This document shows positions 16,801 to 24,384 of a stretch of DNA of 39,128 nucleotides, piece by piece. The translations under genes were made by a program, and so were the position numbers. Numbering within the stretch: position 1 is the stretch's first letter; every line of letters begins with the position of its first letter. Location of the stretch: positions 1 to 39,128 of the forward strand of contig NZ_MAAX01000119.1 in NCBI RefSeq assembly GCF_002162835.1, given 5' to 3'. Below the pieces are notes generated by a model. It did no database searches. It saw nothing but the letters and a program-made list of their open reading frames with translations, and was not told where the DNA came from. The stretch comes from Nonlabens dokdonensis. GTDB taxonomy: Bacteria > Bacteroidota > Bacteroidia > Flavobacteriales > Flavobacteriaceae.

Positions 16801-16900
16801 ATATCCAGAAGTGGTTACTACTGCAAAAAATGAGCTTGCCAAAATTAAAACTGAGGTAGCAAAAACAAACTCATCTGTCGTACCGACAAATCAAAACTAA
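13880..16900 (+). CDS. Large periplasmic TPR protein
   Basis: A 1006-residue protein with a Sec signal peptide (hydrophobic 4-18, cleavage expected after 'ATYA', about residue 20). The rest is built almost entirely of TPR-like helix pairs, recognisable by recurring 'YxxA...F..' spacing: 'AIDLYQEDQYLASQRLFEKV', 'GNYRKAATWYQRV', 'KKFDDAKPFLNRV', 'EKYDEALPYLQKY', 'GDFEKAVETFNKI', 'DRNEDALNAFKKA' and many later ones. I count well over fifteen units. It should sit in the periplasm and act as a scaffold. A beta-barrel protein follows after 7 nt, so the two probably form an envelope complex. Residues 132-135 (LSRK) come from a palindrome copy (14272-14285). No enzymatic motif is visible. Confidence 0.85.
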   Translation: MQKLALMLLCFMMVTATYAQQSKIATDDLATYNQAIDLYQEDQYLASQRLFEKVLETVDDEVIRGNASYYIANCAVRLNQRNSDQLIEKFVEEYPTSIKKNSAIIDVADYYFDNGNYRKAATWYQRVDKSTLSRKQINRYYFNTGYTLVQAKKFDDAKPFLNRVSDDQEYGSKAKYYLGYIAYENDEVETATELFDQVGESPEDDEKLSYYKADLNYKSGKFDEAIKLAKEQLPKSNRREKSQLNRIIGQSLFNQEKYDEALPYLQKYEGTRGKWNNNDYYQLGYAYYKQGDFEKAVETFNKIIDGANATAQNAYYHLGQSYIKLDRNEDALNAFKKASEMDLDPQISEDASYNYAKLSYENGNPYDSVPAVILAYLEKYPESDKQSEMNEFLIDSYFSSKNYKEALRLLEDGRIKGNEAVYGKVALYYGLNLFTSGEYQDALENLDKAVKYIVDPELKKKTIFWKAETMYQLNNFTGAYENFKKAKAISTAIEEDELYNYDMGYTQFKLKKYDEAIKSFTAFTKQSGANNDRVRLNDAYLRIGDANFVTKQYWPGMEAYNKAIELNGFNSDYAAFQKAISYGFVQKNDRKIEDLEAFIKRFKTSKYIDDVIYELGNTYINTNQVAAGIRTYDKLISGYPNSIYTSQAMMRKGLQLYNDGNLDQSLIVFKQVAEKYAGTPQAVQAISSARQVYIDKGNTNDYAVWVRSLDGVEVTDNELDDTAYESAEQPFIKGDMNGTAREMKKYLNQFPNGKHALKAHFYLAQAQFSENKKAESVPNYEYVVSKERSEFTEQALARLSEIHLTTKDYDKAIPVLKELEQLADFPQNVIYAQSNLMKAYYETEKYAEAVKYANKVLADTSIENNVKSDAEIIIARSSWKQGNETAAKTAYEKVRETATGSLAAEATYYKAYFENKEGDHDAVITTVNGLSKNYGGYKLWSAKGLVVMAKSYYALDQTLNATTILDAVIANFTQYPEVVTTAKNELAKIKTEVAKTNSSVVPTNQN
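14272..14285. repeat. Dispersed palindrome copy inside the TPR gene
   Basis: The 14-bp core GCTTTCGCGAAAGC with one outer base changed (CGC... to ...GCA); read as Leu-Ser-Arg-Lys in the linker between two TPR units. Confidence 0.85.
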
Positions 16901-16907
16901 GTTGATC

Positions 16908-18638
16908 ATGAATTTCAATATAAAAAACATAGTTATTGCGGCCATTGCATTGAGTGCAACAGTTGCCTTAGGACAAACTCCAGAAGAAGAGGAAGAACGA
17001 TTAAATGGTGGTACTATTACAGTTGTTAAACCTTATGATCCTTCCATAAGTGATGCTTTTAAAGTAAAAAGTAATCCTACTTTTAACGATACAACAAAGG
17101 TGAAAAAGAAACCAGTAACTTACAGTATATTTTCTGTTCCTGTAGCTAGTACTTTTACACCTACTAAAGCTGGTCTATCTAGATTAAAACCTACACAAAG
17201 AGCTAAATATTATAAAAATTATGCGCGGTTAGGTCTAGGAAATTATATTAATGTCTTGGGTGAACTGGCAATGAATTTTGAAGTAGATCGAGATAGTGAT
17301 GTAGGTGTATTTTTTAATCATAACTCTTCACAAGGTGGAATTGATGAGGTTGTTGCAGACGATGCATTTTCTGATACTTCTCTAGATATCTCTTACGGTA
17401 AAAGGTCTAGTGATTTTAATTGGGGTATTACAGCTGGAGCTAGACATCAAGCAGCAAACTGGTATGGTGCTTTTGAAAACACACCTAATCCTCTTACCGA
17501 AGATAGTGATGTGTCATTTAATTACCTCTCATACGCTCTCGGTGGTAAGGCGACTTTTTTTGACGGTGTTTTTAAAAATGTAGAACTCAACTTTACAGGA
17601 ACTACATCCAGTAACGACGCCAGCGAGATACGTTTTAATGCCACGCCGCAATTAGGTTTTGACATTATGGGGACTGAAGTAGCTTTAGGTGCTGAGGTAG
17701 ATTATTTAAGCGGTAGTTTTGATACCCAAGGATTACTTCCTGCTCAAGAAGAATATACATACTTAAAAGCAGGACTGAGTCCAGCGATAAATCTTTATGG
17801 AGATAATTTTAAAGTAAAGCTAGGAGCTCAAGTGAACTACCTTAATAACAGTGAAGCTTCAGAAAGTGATGTATTTGTTTATCCAGATGTAGTAGCAAGT
17901 TATATACTCGTAGAAGAAACCCTTATTCCTTATGCAACTATAGGCGGTGGACTGGATATGAATTCGCTTCAACAGTTTGCTAGTGATAATGTATTCCTTG
18001 CTCCAGCAATAAATGTAATCCCGACTAATAGAATTGTAGATGCTCAATTAGGGTTTAAAGGAAAACTTTCTGAAAGCTTGGGTTATCGATTATTTGGTGG
18101 TTATAAAATTGAGGAAAATAGATCCTTCTACAATAAAGATACAGGAGCTTCATTTACTGTAGGAGATGTACAACCATACCACTCAGGAAACGTATTTTAT
18201 ACGCAATACGGTGATTTAAATACTATTGAATACGGTGCGTCTTTAAGTTTTGATGTGAATACGGCGTTTAATTTAACGCTTAATGCAAATGGTTACAGCT
18301 ATGACGTAGAAAACGGAGATGTATTCTTAAACACCGCTTCTCACTTACCAGAATTCACTGCAGATCTTAATGGAAACTACGAGATCAATGAAAAGTGGAA
18401 TATAGGTACCACTCTATATTTTGTAGGTGAAAGAGAAACTTTCAGATTTGGTACAGGTGTAGAAAATTTAGATAGCTTTTTAGATCTCAATATAGATGTG
18501 AATTACAAAATCAATCCTAAATTGACTGCTTTTTTAAGAGGTCAAAATCTTACTGGAGGCAACTATGAGTATTATCTAGACTATCCAGTTCAGGACCTAC
18601 AAATAATGGGTGGTGCCGTGTATAAATTTGACTTGTAG
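16908..18638 (+). CDS. Outer-membrane beta-barrel protein (TonB-receptor-like)
   Basis: A 576-residue protein with a signal peptide ending about 'VALG-Q' (residue 21). An acidic and proline-containing periplasmic stretch follows (about 22-95). After that come many alternating amphipathic strands with aromatic ends, closing in 'LQIMGGAVYKFDL', a typical outer-membrane terminal strand. The later strands ('FNLTLNANGYSYDVENG', 'DLNIDVNYKINPKLTAFLRG') look like the C-terminal barrel of TonB-dependent receptors, but I see no plug domain. The ATG at 16908 is preferred to the TTG at 16902. It is co-transcribed with the TPR gene (7-nt gap), and a terminator follows. Substrate and function are unknown. 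Confidence 0.78.
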   Translation: MNFNIKNIVIAAIALSATVALGQTPEEEEERLNGGTITVVKPYDPSISDAFKVKSNPTFNDTTKVKKKPVTYSIFSVPVASTFTPTKAGLSRLKPTQRAKYYKNYARLGLGNYINVLGELAMNFEVDRDSDVGVFFNHNSSQGGIDEVVADDAFSDTSLDISYGKRSSDFNWGITAGARHQAANWYGAFENTPNPLTEDSDVSFNYLSYALGGKATFFDGVFKNVELNFTGTTSSNDASEIRFNATPQLGFDIMGTEVALGAEVDYLSGSFDTQGLLPAQEEYTYLKAGLSPAINLYGDNFKVKLGAQVNYLNNSEASESDVFVYPDVVASYILVEETLIPYATIGGGLDMNSLQQFASDNVFLAPAINVIPTNRIVDAQLGFKGKLSESLGYRLFGGYKIEENRSFYNKDTGASFTVGDVQPYHSGNVFYTQYGDLNTIEYGASLSFDVNTAFNLTLNANGYSYDVENGDVFLNTASHLPEFTADLNGNYEINEKWNIGTTLYFVGERETFRFGTGVENLDSFLDLNIDVNYKINPKLTAFLRGQNLTGGNYEYYLDYPVQDLQIMGGAVYKFDL

Positions 18639-18658
18639 AAATAGTTAGATAATAGTTC

Positions 18659-18674
18659 CGCTTTCGCGAAAGCG
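18659..18674. repeat. Dispersed palindrome CGCTTTCGCGAAAGCG, intergenic copy
   Basis: A perfect 16-bp palindrome between the beta-barrel stop and its terminator. It is one of five perfect copies in the window. Confidence 0.9.
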
Positions 18675-18708
18675 AGATCTCTACAAACACTTTCCTTAAT
18701 AAGAAAGT

Positions 18709-18742
18709 AAAAAACTCACTCTTTAATTAGTGTGAGTTTTTT
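18709..18742 (+). terminator. Terminator of the TPR/beta-barrel operon
   Basis: AAAAAACTCAC (18709-18719) pairs with GTGAGTTTTTT (18732-18742), an 11-bp stem with a 12-nt loop and a T-rich tail continuing to 18748. Confidence 0.8.
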
Positions 18743-18861
18743 GTTTTTAAAGATTTAATAGCTAATTATTCGTTTTTTTAGTCTGTAATATATTCTTGAT
18801 TTAGAAAGGAAACCTCATTTTCCTTGACTTATTTCTTGAATTTTCCCCTTATTTTTATCTC

Positions 18862-20502
18862 ATGAAAAAAACATTACTACTTCTAGCACTTATTATATTT
18901 ATTTCCTGTGAACAAGAAACGCAAAAAGCAGCAGATCTTATCATAGAAAATGCTACCATTTATACGGTTGATGAGCAGTTTTCAACAGCAACAGCACTTG
19001 CGGTAAAAGATGGTAAAGTCATTTTTACAGGAACTCAGGACGAATTAATAGCTGAGAACTTCAATGCTTCAGAAACTATTGATGCAAATGGTAAATTTAT
19101 TTATCCTGGATTAATAGACGCACACTGTCATTTTTATGGATTAGGGCAACAACTGCAAAGAGTAGATCTAGTAGGAACAACAAGTTACGATGAGGTGATT
19201 CAAAAGGTAACAGACTTTCAAAACGAGAAAAATAAACCATTTATCATAGGACGTGGATGGGATCAAAACGATTGGGATGTAAAAGAGTTTCCAACTAATC
19301 AAGAGCTCAATGAACTTTTTCCTGATACTCCAGTGGCTTTAACTCGTATCGATGGTCATGCGATGATTGCAAACGATGCGGCGTTAAAATTGGCTGGAAT
19401 CGATACAGATACCGATCCATTTGGTGGAGCGATTGAACAAAAGGATGGAAAACTTACCGGTATTCTTGTAGATAATCCTATGGAATTAGTAGAAGCTGTT
19501 TTTCCAAAAGAATCAACCCAAGAAACCATTAAGTCTTTGATGGATGCTCAAGATATCAATTTCAGTTATGGAATCACTACGGTAGACGATGCTGGATTGA
19601 TGCGATCTACTATTGAAACCATAGACAGTTTACAACAAGATGGAGCTTTGAAAATGAAGATTTATGCGATGATTTCAAATACTCCAGAAAACTTAGATTT
19701 TTACTTAACAAAGGGAATTGTAAAAACAGATCGTTTAAATGTGAGATCTGTTAAATTTTATGCAGATGGTGCTTTGGGTAGTCGTGGCGCTGCAATGAAA
19801 GAAGAATATACCGATAAGCACAATCATTTTGGCGCATTATTGAGCAGTGTTAAGGATTTTAAAGGAATTGCAAAACGCATTGCTAAGTCAAATTATCAAA
19901 TGAACACACATGCGATAGGTGACAGTGCAAATTATGTAGTACTTCAAGCTTATAAGGAGTTGCTAGATGGTAAAAAAGATAGAAGATGGCGTGTAGAACA
20001 TGCGCAAATTGTGGACCCAAATGACTTTGATTTATTTGACGAAGAAAACATACTTCCATCAGTGCAACCTACGCATGCAACGAGTGATATGTATTGGGCT
20101 GAAGATCGAGTAGGAGATGAAAGAATTAAAGGAGCTTATGCTTATAAAAAGTTATTAGGAGAATCAAAAATGCTAGCATTAGGAACTGATTATCCTGTAG
20201 AGCAAGTAAATCCGTTTTTGACTTTTTATGCTGCTGTAGCTAGAAAAGATACTAGCGGTTATCCAGAAGAAGGTTTCAGACCAGAGCAAGCACTTTCTCG
20301 CGAAGAAGCCTTAAGAGGTATGACCATTTGGGCAGCGTATTCTAACTTTGAAGAAAACGAAAAGGGAAGTCTAGAAATAGGCAAAGCTGCAGACTTTATT
20401 ATGCTAGATCAAGACTTAATGGAAGTTGCCATAGATCAAGTTCCTAATATGAAAGTTGCAGCTACTTATTCTAATGGGGAATTAGTTTATTCCTCTAAAT
20501 AA
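18862..20502 (+). CDS. Lipoprotein amidohydrolase (YtcJ-like, Amidohydro_3)
   Basis: A metal-dependent hydrolase of the amidohydrolase superfamily, predicted to be exported and lipidated at C16 ('IIFISC'). The 546 residues include the N-terminal beta part 'LIIENATIYTVDEQF', metal ligands in 'GLIDAHCHF' (H88, H90), 'GRGWDQNDW', 'RIDGHAM', the lysine-containing strand 'VKFYADGALGSRGAAM', histidines in 'NTHAIGD' and 'VEHAQI', the catalytic Asp in 'LALGTDYPVE' and a C-terminal 'GKAADFIMLDQD'. This is the YtcJ subgroup. The natural substrate (an N-acyl or amide compound) is not known. Its last 16 bp overlap the convergent YkvA gene. A TATTTTTA box ends 4 nt before the ATG. Confidence 0.9.
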   Translation: MKKTLLLLALIIFISCEQETQKAADLIIENATIYTVDEQFSTATALAVKDGKVIFTGTQDELIAENFNASETIDANGKFIYPGLIDAHCHFYGLGQQLQRVDLVGTTSYDEVIQKVTDFQNEKNKPFIIGRGWDQNDWDVKEFPTNQELNELFPDTPVALTRIDGHAMIANDAALKLAGIDTDTDPFGGAIEQKDGKLTGILVDNPMELVEAVFPKESTQETIKSLMDAQDINFSYGITTVDDAGLMRSTIETIDSLQQDGALKMKIYAMISNTPENLDFYLTKGIVKTDRLNVRSVKFYADGALGSRGAAMKEEYTDKHNHFGALLSSVKDFKGIAKRIAKSNYQMNTHAIGDSANYVVLQAYKELLDGKKDRRWRVEHAQIVDPNDFDLFDEENILPSVQPTHATSDMYWAEDRVGDERIKGAYAYKKLLGESKMLALGTDYPVEQVNPFLTFYAAVARKDTSGYPEEGFRPEQALSREEALRGMTIWAAYSNFEENEKGSLEIGKAADFIMLDQDLMEVAIDQVPNMKVAATYSNGELVYSSK

Positions 20503-20903
20503 GCTTTCTCTTTTAACTTCCAGTCTAAGTATTTATGAAGATCTGTTTCTATCCAGCCTGTTACAAACGATAAAACGGTTAAGTCATCAACAAAACCCAA
20601 AACCGGAATAAAATCTGGAATTAAATCCAGCGGGCTGAAAACATATAACAGACCTGTAGTTATCGCTGCAATGGTAAACCATGGAATCTCGGTATAAATG
20701 CCTTTGCGGTAATCTTTTATCATCATGAACATGATCTTACCTAGCTTAGCATATTTTTTAAGAAAGCCAGCATTTGCAATGGTAGCAGAGATGCTTTCCT
20801 CTTTTTCTATGGCAGCATCCACATCTTCTACAGTTGCTTCTTCCACCGCATCTAAGGTGTATTGTTCGTCTGGTAAATTTATTTTTTTTCTGAATAATCT
20901 CAT
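20487..20903 (-). CDS. YkvA/DUF1232 membrane protein
   Basis: A 138-residue protein with an acidic N-terminal region, a membrane segment near 75-90 ('FTIAAITTGLLYVFSPLDLI') and the DUF1232 hallmark 'SPLDLIPDFIPVLGFVDDL' (about 90-108). The domain is widespread and its function is not established. The start overlaps the VOC gene stop by four bases, and its 3' end overlaps the amidohydrolase gene on the other strand by 16 bp, so each coding end lies in the other gene. Confidence 0.88.
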   Translation of the reverse strand: MRLFRKKINLPDEQYTLDAVEEATVEDVDAAIEKEESISATIANAGFLKKYAKLGKIMFMMIKDYRKGIYTEIPWFTIAAITTGLLYVFSPLDLIPDFIPVLGFVDDLTVLSFVTGWIETDLHKYLDWKLKEKAYLEE

Positions 20904-21316
20904 GAGGCAAATATTTGGTTAAAATCTTTAAAAGACTTGAATTCTAGAGAATTTCCGCTAGGATCCTGAAAAAACATGGTCGCTTGCTCGCCAGGTAATC
21001 CTTCAAATCGTATATACGGCTCGATAATAAATTCCACGCCTTTTTCTTTTACCGCTTTCGCGAAAGCGTGAAAAACATCCCACTCTAACACAACGCCAAA
21101 ATGTGGAATAGGAACGGCTTTACCGTCTACAGCATTTATAGCTGCTTTTTGTGCCTCTTCAGTCACATGAATAACGAGTTGATGGCCGAAGAAATCAAAG
21201 TCGACCCAATGGTCAGAACTGCGGCCTTCCTTGCAGCCTAATACATCACGATAAAAGTCGCGAGTTGTAGTAATTTCTTTAACTGGAATGGCAAGGTGAA
21301 ATGGAGTTAGTTTCAT
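20900..21316 (-). CDS. VOC (glyoxalase/dioxygenase-fold) protein
   Basis: A 138-residue single-unit VOC protein with paired beta-alpha-beta-beta-beta modules. Metal-ligand candidates are H7 ('PFHLAIPV'), H72 ('IPHFGVVLEW') and E125 ('GNSLEF'). 'FYRDVLGCKEG', 'EFIIEPYIRF' and 'FFQDPSGNSLEFKSF' are typical family phrases. The specific reaction cannot be told from sequence. It overlaps its neighbours by four bases on both sides. The AFAKA codons (residues 84-88), in the helix before 'VKEKGVEF', are a perfect dispersed palindrome (21053-21068). Confidence 0.88.
   Translation of the reverse strand: MKLTPFHLAIPVKEITTTRDFYRDVLGCKEGRSSDHWVDFDFFGHQLVIHVTEEAQKAAINAVDGKAVPIPHFGVVLEWDVFHAFAKAVKEKGVEFIIEPYIRFEGLPGEQATMFFQDPSGNSLEFKSFKDFNQIFAS
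21053..21068. repeat. Dispersed palindrome copy inside the VOC gene
   Basis: Perfect CGCTTTCGCGAAAGCG, read on the minus strand as Ala-Phe-Ala-Lys-Ala within the VOC protein. Confidence 0.9.
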
Positions 21317-21534
21317 TTAATGGACTTTTGTTTGATATAAAAATATACGATGGCAACTATGGTGTTTCCTAACACAACTGGTAAAATACTATAAGATATT
21401 AAAGAGGTTAATGATCTCAAATAATCTTCAGAGCCTATGCTTAAAATGCTGTAAATAACAAACAGTAAAAAGAAAATTATAGATAGGGTTCTAAAATATG
21501 CGTTTACAAAACCACGTAAATTTCTTTTAATCAT
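21313..21534 (-). CDS. Small two-helix membrane protein
   Basis: A 73-residue protein with a basic N terminus, a hydrophobic segment at about 13-33 and a second at about 44-66, ending in a lysine-rich tail: a two-pass inner-membrane protein. I do not recognise a family. It overlaps the VOC gene by four bases (ATGA), so they are probably translated together. The clpP terminator lies 21-48 bp upstream of its start and no clear promoter is seen between them. Confidence 0.65.
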   Translation of the reverse strand: MIKRNLRGFVNAYFRTLSIIFFLLFVIYSILSIGSEDYLRSLTSLISYSILPVVLGNTIVAIVYFYIKQKSIK

Positions 21535-21554
21535 CTGAACTTAAATTAAAACAC

Positions 21555-21582
21555 AAAGCCAGCTTAAATATAAGCTGGCTTT
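21555..21582 (-). terminator. Terminator of clpP
   Basis: AAAGCCAGCTTA (21555-21566) pairs perfectly with TAAGCTGGCTTT (21571-21582), loop AATA: a 12-bp stem beginning 22 nt after the clpP stop. Read on the minus strand it is followed by a T-rich tail. Its stem matches that of the terminator at 7115-7140. Confidence 0.85.
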
Positions 21583-21604
21583 ATGAGTTTTACTGTTATC
21601 TTAA

Positions 21605-22147
21605 TTATAAAATACCATCTACGATTCCGTATTCTACAGCTTCTTCTGCACCTAGCCAGTAATCGCGATTAAAATCTTTCATTACTTTTTCAAAGCTTTG
21701 ACCACAATTATCTGCAAGGATTTGTGCACTTAATTCTTTAGTTTTAAGAATTTCGTTAGCGGTAATTTCTATATCCGCACTGGTACCTCTAGCGCCTCCA
21801 CTAGGCTGGTGTATCATCACACGACCGTGTTTTTGAATCATACGACGTCCTTTTTCTCCACCAGATAATAAAATGGATCCCATAGATGCTGCAAGTCCAC
21901 TACAAACGGTACTTACCGGACTTTTAATTTCTCTCATGGTATCGTAAATAGAAAACCCAGCAGTTACATAACCACCAGGGCTGTTGATCACAAAAGTAAT
22001 TTCTTCATTACTTAGTGAATCTAGGTACAATAAACGATCCACACAGTGTCTTGCCGTTTTATCATCTACCATTCCCCAAATGAAAAGCTTGCGCTGTTCT
22101 ATATAGTTTTCATCTATTTTATCTTGAAGTTTAAATACTTTACTCAT
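21605..22147 (-). CDS. clpP: ClpP-family serine protease
   Basis: The proteolytic subunit that degrades substrates fed by a Clp ATPase. With the ATG at 22147 (the open frame extends one codon to a TTG) the protein has 180 residues. The triad is S88 ('GLAASMG'), H113 ('VMIHQPSGG') and D162 ('NRDYWL'), with the same spacings (25 and 49) as the E. coli enzyme. 'INSPGG' (55-60) forms the oxyanion region. It lacks the propeptide and is shorter than the main ClpP of most bacteria (about 200 or more), so it may be a second paralogue. No clpX is adjacent. A strong terminator follows. Confidence 0.9.
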   Translation of the reverse strand: MSKVFKLQDKIDENYIEQRKLFIWGMVDDKTARHCVDRLLYLDSLSNEEITFVINSPGGYVTAGFSIYDTMREIKSPVSTVCSGLAASMGSILLSGGEKGRRMIQKHGRVMIHQPSGGARGTSADIEITANEILKTKELSAQILADNCGQSFEKVMKDFNRDYWLGAEEAVEYGIVDGIL

Positions 22148-22208
22148 CAATTTTATTTTGGGTTAAAAATAAGGAATCTTAAAATTATATAGAGATCATT
22201 TAACAATA

Positions 22209-23231
22209 CTATATTGCCTCACCTTCATGGCCATACTCGTTCTTATAAATTTTTACCAGCAATAAGAATAGGCTTACTAGTAATGGACCAAATATAAGAC
22301 CGATAAATCCAAAAATAGGTACACCTACTACTACGCCTATAAGGGTAACTAAGGGATGAACATCTGCTAGTCGTTTTTGAACAACTAAGCGGAATAAATT
22401 ATCGGTAGAGCCCACTACAATAGCGCCGTAGACTAAAATACCTATTGCTGCTCCCGTATCTCCTTGTGCAAAAAGTAAAATACAAACAGGTAATATACCT
22501 AAGGCCGTTCCTACGAAGGGAATCATACTACCTATTACAGTTATTACAAACCAGAAAAACGGATTTTCAACTCCAAAAATAAAATAACCTATAAGGGCAA
22601 CTATTCCTTGCAGTAAAGCAACTAACGGGATTCCAATTGCGTTAGACTTTACTAAATCGATACTTTCTTTTCCTATGGTTTTTATATTTTTCTCTTTTAG
22701 CGGCATGTAGTCCAGTGAAGCTTTAAGCCATTTCTCGCGCTCAACAAGCATAAAATAAAGCAGGAAAAACATAATTCCTACTGCAATGAAAACAGTAAGG
22801 CTTGAGTTTGCAAGACTTTGAAGGTTTTCTGATGCCCAGCTGCTCAAATCTTCAGAATTTATGCGGTCAGACAAATTCATGCCAACTAGCTGTTCGGCTT
22901 TGCCTATTTGTGCTTTTACGGTTTCTGTAATTTCTTTACTGTTATCAATGGCGTTTTTAATTTTAGAACTCATCATAAGCCCAATTCCTGCAATAGGAAG
23001 CAGTATAATTATGAAAGACAAAGTAATAAGAGAAGAAGCGGCAAGTGATGGTCTCCACTTTTTTCTTTCTAGCCAGTTTTGAATAGGTTCTAATAATACG
23101 TAAAGTGTTATTGCTCCTAAAACGCCACCTAAATAAGGCAATAAGTTGGTTCCTATTAGTAAGAGAATAGTTATGATTACAATCAGAATGAATAACTGAC
23201 GGATCTTGGTAGTTGGAATCTGTTTAGACAT
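22209..23231 (-). CDS. AI-2E family transporter (PerM/YdiK-like)
   Basis: A 340-residue inner-membrane protein with about eight hydrophobic segments: a pair near the N terminus (about 12-45), one near 60-85, a soluble amphipathic part (about 88-140), then helices in the C-terminal half. These include 'FFWFVITVIGSMIPFVGTAL' with the family's conserved 'P-F-x-G' turn and the ending 'GFIGLIFGPLL'. The family is named after TqsA but includes transporters of unrelated or unknown substrates, so autoinducer export is not implied. The stop of the small Rho_N-like gene lies 3 nt upstream of its ATG, so they share a transcript. Confidence 0.9.
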   Translation of the reverse strand: MSKQIPTTKIRQLFILIVIITILLLIGTNLLPYLGGVLGAITLYVLLEPIQNWLERKKWRPSLAASSLITLSFIIILLPIAGIGLMMSSKIKNAIDNSKEITETVKAQIGKAEQLVGMNLSDRINSEDLSSWASENLQSLANSSLTVFIAVGIMFFLLYFMLVEREKWLKASLDYMPLKEKNIKTIGKESIDLVKSNAIGIPLVALLQGIVALIGYFIFGVENPFFWFVITVIGSMIPFVGTALGILPVCILLFAQGDTGAAIGILVYGAIVVGSTDNLFRLVVQKRLADVHPLVTLIGVVVGVPIFGFIGLIFGPLLVSLFLLLVKIYKNEYGHEGEAI

Positions 23232-23234
23232 ACT

Positions 23235-23474
23235 TTAATTATTGCGCAATGCTTGAATCAGTTCTTCTTTATTCATTTTAGAACGTCCTTTTATATCAGG
23301 TTCTTTTGCTTGATCGTATAGTTCTTCTTTTGTGCGATCTTCATAATTGCTTGCATTACCGCCTTTTTTACCGGCGTTGGCTGTATTTGCTATGCGAGCA
23401 GCTTTTTCTTTGCTATATCCTTTTTCAACTAAAGCATCGTATTGATCTTCATTTTTTATACTAGGTCGTCCCAT
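23235..23474 (-). CDS. Small protein with Rho N-terminal-like domain
   Basis: A 79-residue hydrophilic protein. The N-terminal half is 'MGRPSIKNEDQYDALVEKGY' followed by 'SKEKAARIANTANAGKKGG', a pattern known from small Bacteroidota/Proteobacteria proteins annotated DUF7218 or similar. The C-terminal half ('KEELYDQAKEPDIKGRSKMN', 'KEELIQALRN') is the SAP-like Rho_N helix-loop-helix that can bind nucleic acid. Its role is unknown. It is followed after 3 nt by the AI-2E transporter gene. Confidence 0.75.
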   Translation of the reverse strand: MGRPSIKNEDQYDALVEKGYSKEKAARIANTANAGKKGGNASNYEDRTKEELYDQAKEPDIKGRSKMNKEELIQALRNN

Positions 23475-23530
23475 TTTTTTATTTTAAATATAAAGAAGTG
23501 ATGACTTGCCTTGGGTTAAGAAAATGATAA

Positions 23531-24373
23531 TTAAGCTTCTTTAAGAAATGTTATTACTTCATCTATTACCTCTTGAGTATATAAACTATGCCCACCTGTT
23601 TGAGAGGTATATGTAGTAGCTAGCGGCATGGCTTCAGCAATTTCATCCATAGCTTTATAAGGAACGATTAAGTCATCTGGATTATGAACGACTAAGGCTG
23701 GAACTTTTATAACCTTTGCAAAATTTGCTGCACAAAACTCTTCAATGTGAAAGCCAAACTTACTTTTGAGAGAATTATTTAAGCTATTATAAACAGAATT
23801 GTTGAAACTGGTAAGGCTTTGATAACCTCGCATGATCACTTCTAGACGATTAGGGCTGCCTAAAAAGACAAACTTTTCTATAAATTCATGTACAGATTGC
23901 GATTCTTGAAAAATGGTTGCCATTGCTCCTACACTATGTGCAATAACTATCTTAGGCTGGTACAGTTCTATGGTATCTTTTATAATTCTAGAATATTTTA
24001 CCGCAGTAAATAAATTACCGTCGCTAGCACCATGAGCTGGAGCGTCAATACTTAAAATATTATAGTCTAGTTTTTGTAATGGTTCAATTAAATACTTCCA
24101 TCGATAACTATTAGATTCCCATCCATGATTAAGTAATACTGTAGGGCCATTTCCTTTCCAGTGATATAATGTGAACAGTCCATCTTCAAAAGCTATTTGT
24201 TGCGTTCGAGCGGTAGATAGAAACTCTTTTTGATGAGGTAAAATCTTTCCTTTACGAGGGATGCTAAAAACTCTTAACGCAAGATCAGCAGATTTTTCTT
24301 TAGAAAATAAGTGAAGTATGTTAAAGTAAAAGCCATACATCTTAGGTATGGCTTTTTGTAATAATTTTTTCAT
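23531..24373 (-). CDS. Alpha/beta hydrolase
   Basis: A 280-residue enzyme with the alpha/beta hydrolase fold: 'VLLNHGWESNSYRW' (HG oxyanion region, 83-84), 'SIDAPAHGAS', nucleophile elbow 'AHSVGAM' (S147), acid in 'NPDDLIVP' (D233 or D234) and the catalytic H262 in 'GGHSLY'. There is no signal peptide. The substrate is unknown; esterase or lipase-like activity is the usual inference. It starts 11 nt after the stop of a lipoprotein gene, so the two are in one operon. Confidence 0.88.
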   Translation of the reverse strand: MKKLLQKAIPKMYGFYFNILHLFSKEKSADLALRVFSIPRKGKILPHQKEFLSTARTQQIAFEDGLFTLYHWKGNGPTVLLNHGWESNSYRWKYLIEPLQKLDYNILSIDAPAHGASDGNLFTAVKYSRIIKDTIELYQPKIVIAHSVGAMATIFQESQSVHEFIEKFVFLGSPNRLEVIMRGYQSLTSFNNSVYNSLNNSLKSKFGFHIEEFCAANFAKVIKVPALVVHNPDDLIVPYKAMDEIAEAMPLATTYTSQTGGHSLYTQEVIDEVITFLKEA

Positions 24374-24384
24374 GTAAAAAGTTC

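Noticed and set aside
20291-20307. CACTTTCTCGCGAAGAAG in the amidohydrolase as a palindrome copy
   Set aside because: Several mismatches and an altered spacing; not counted.
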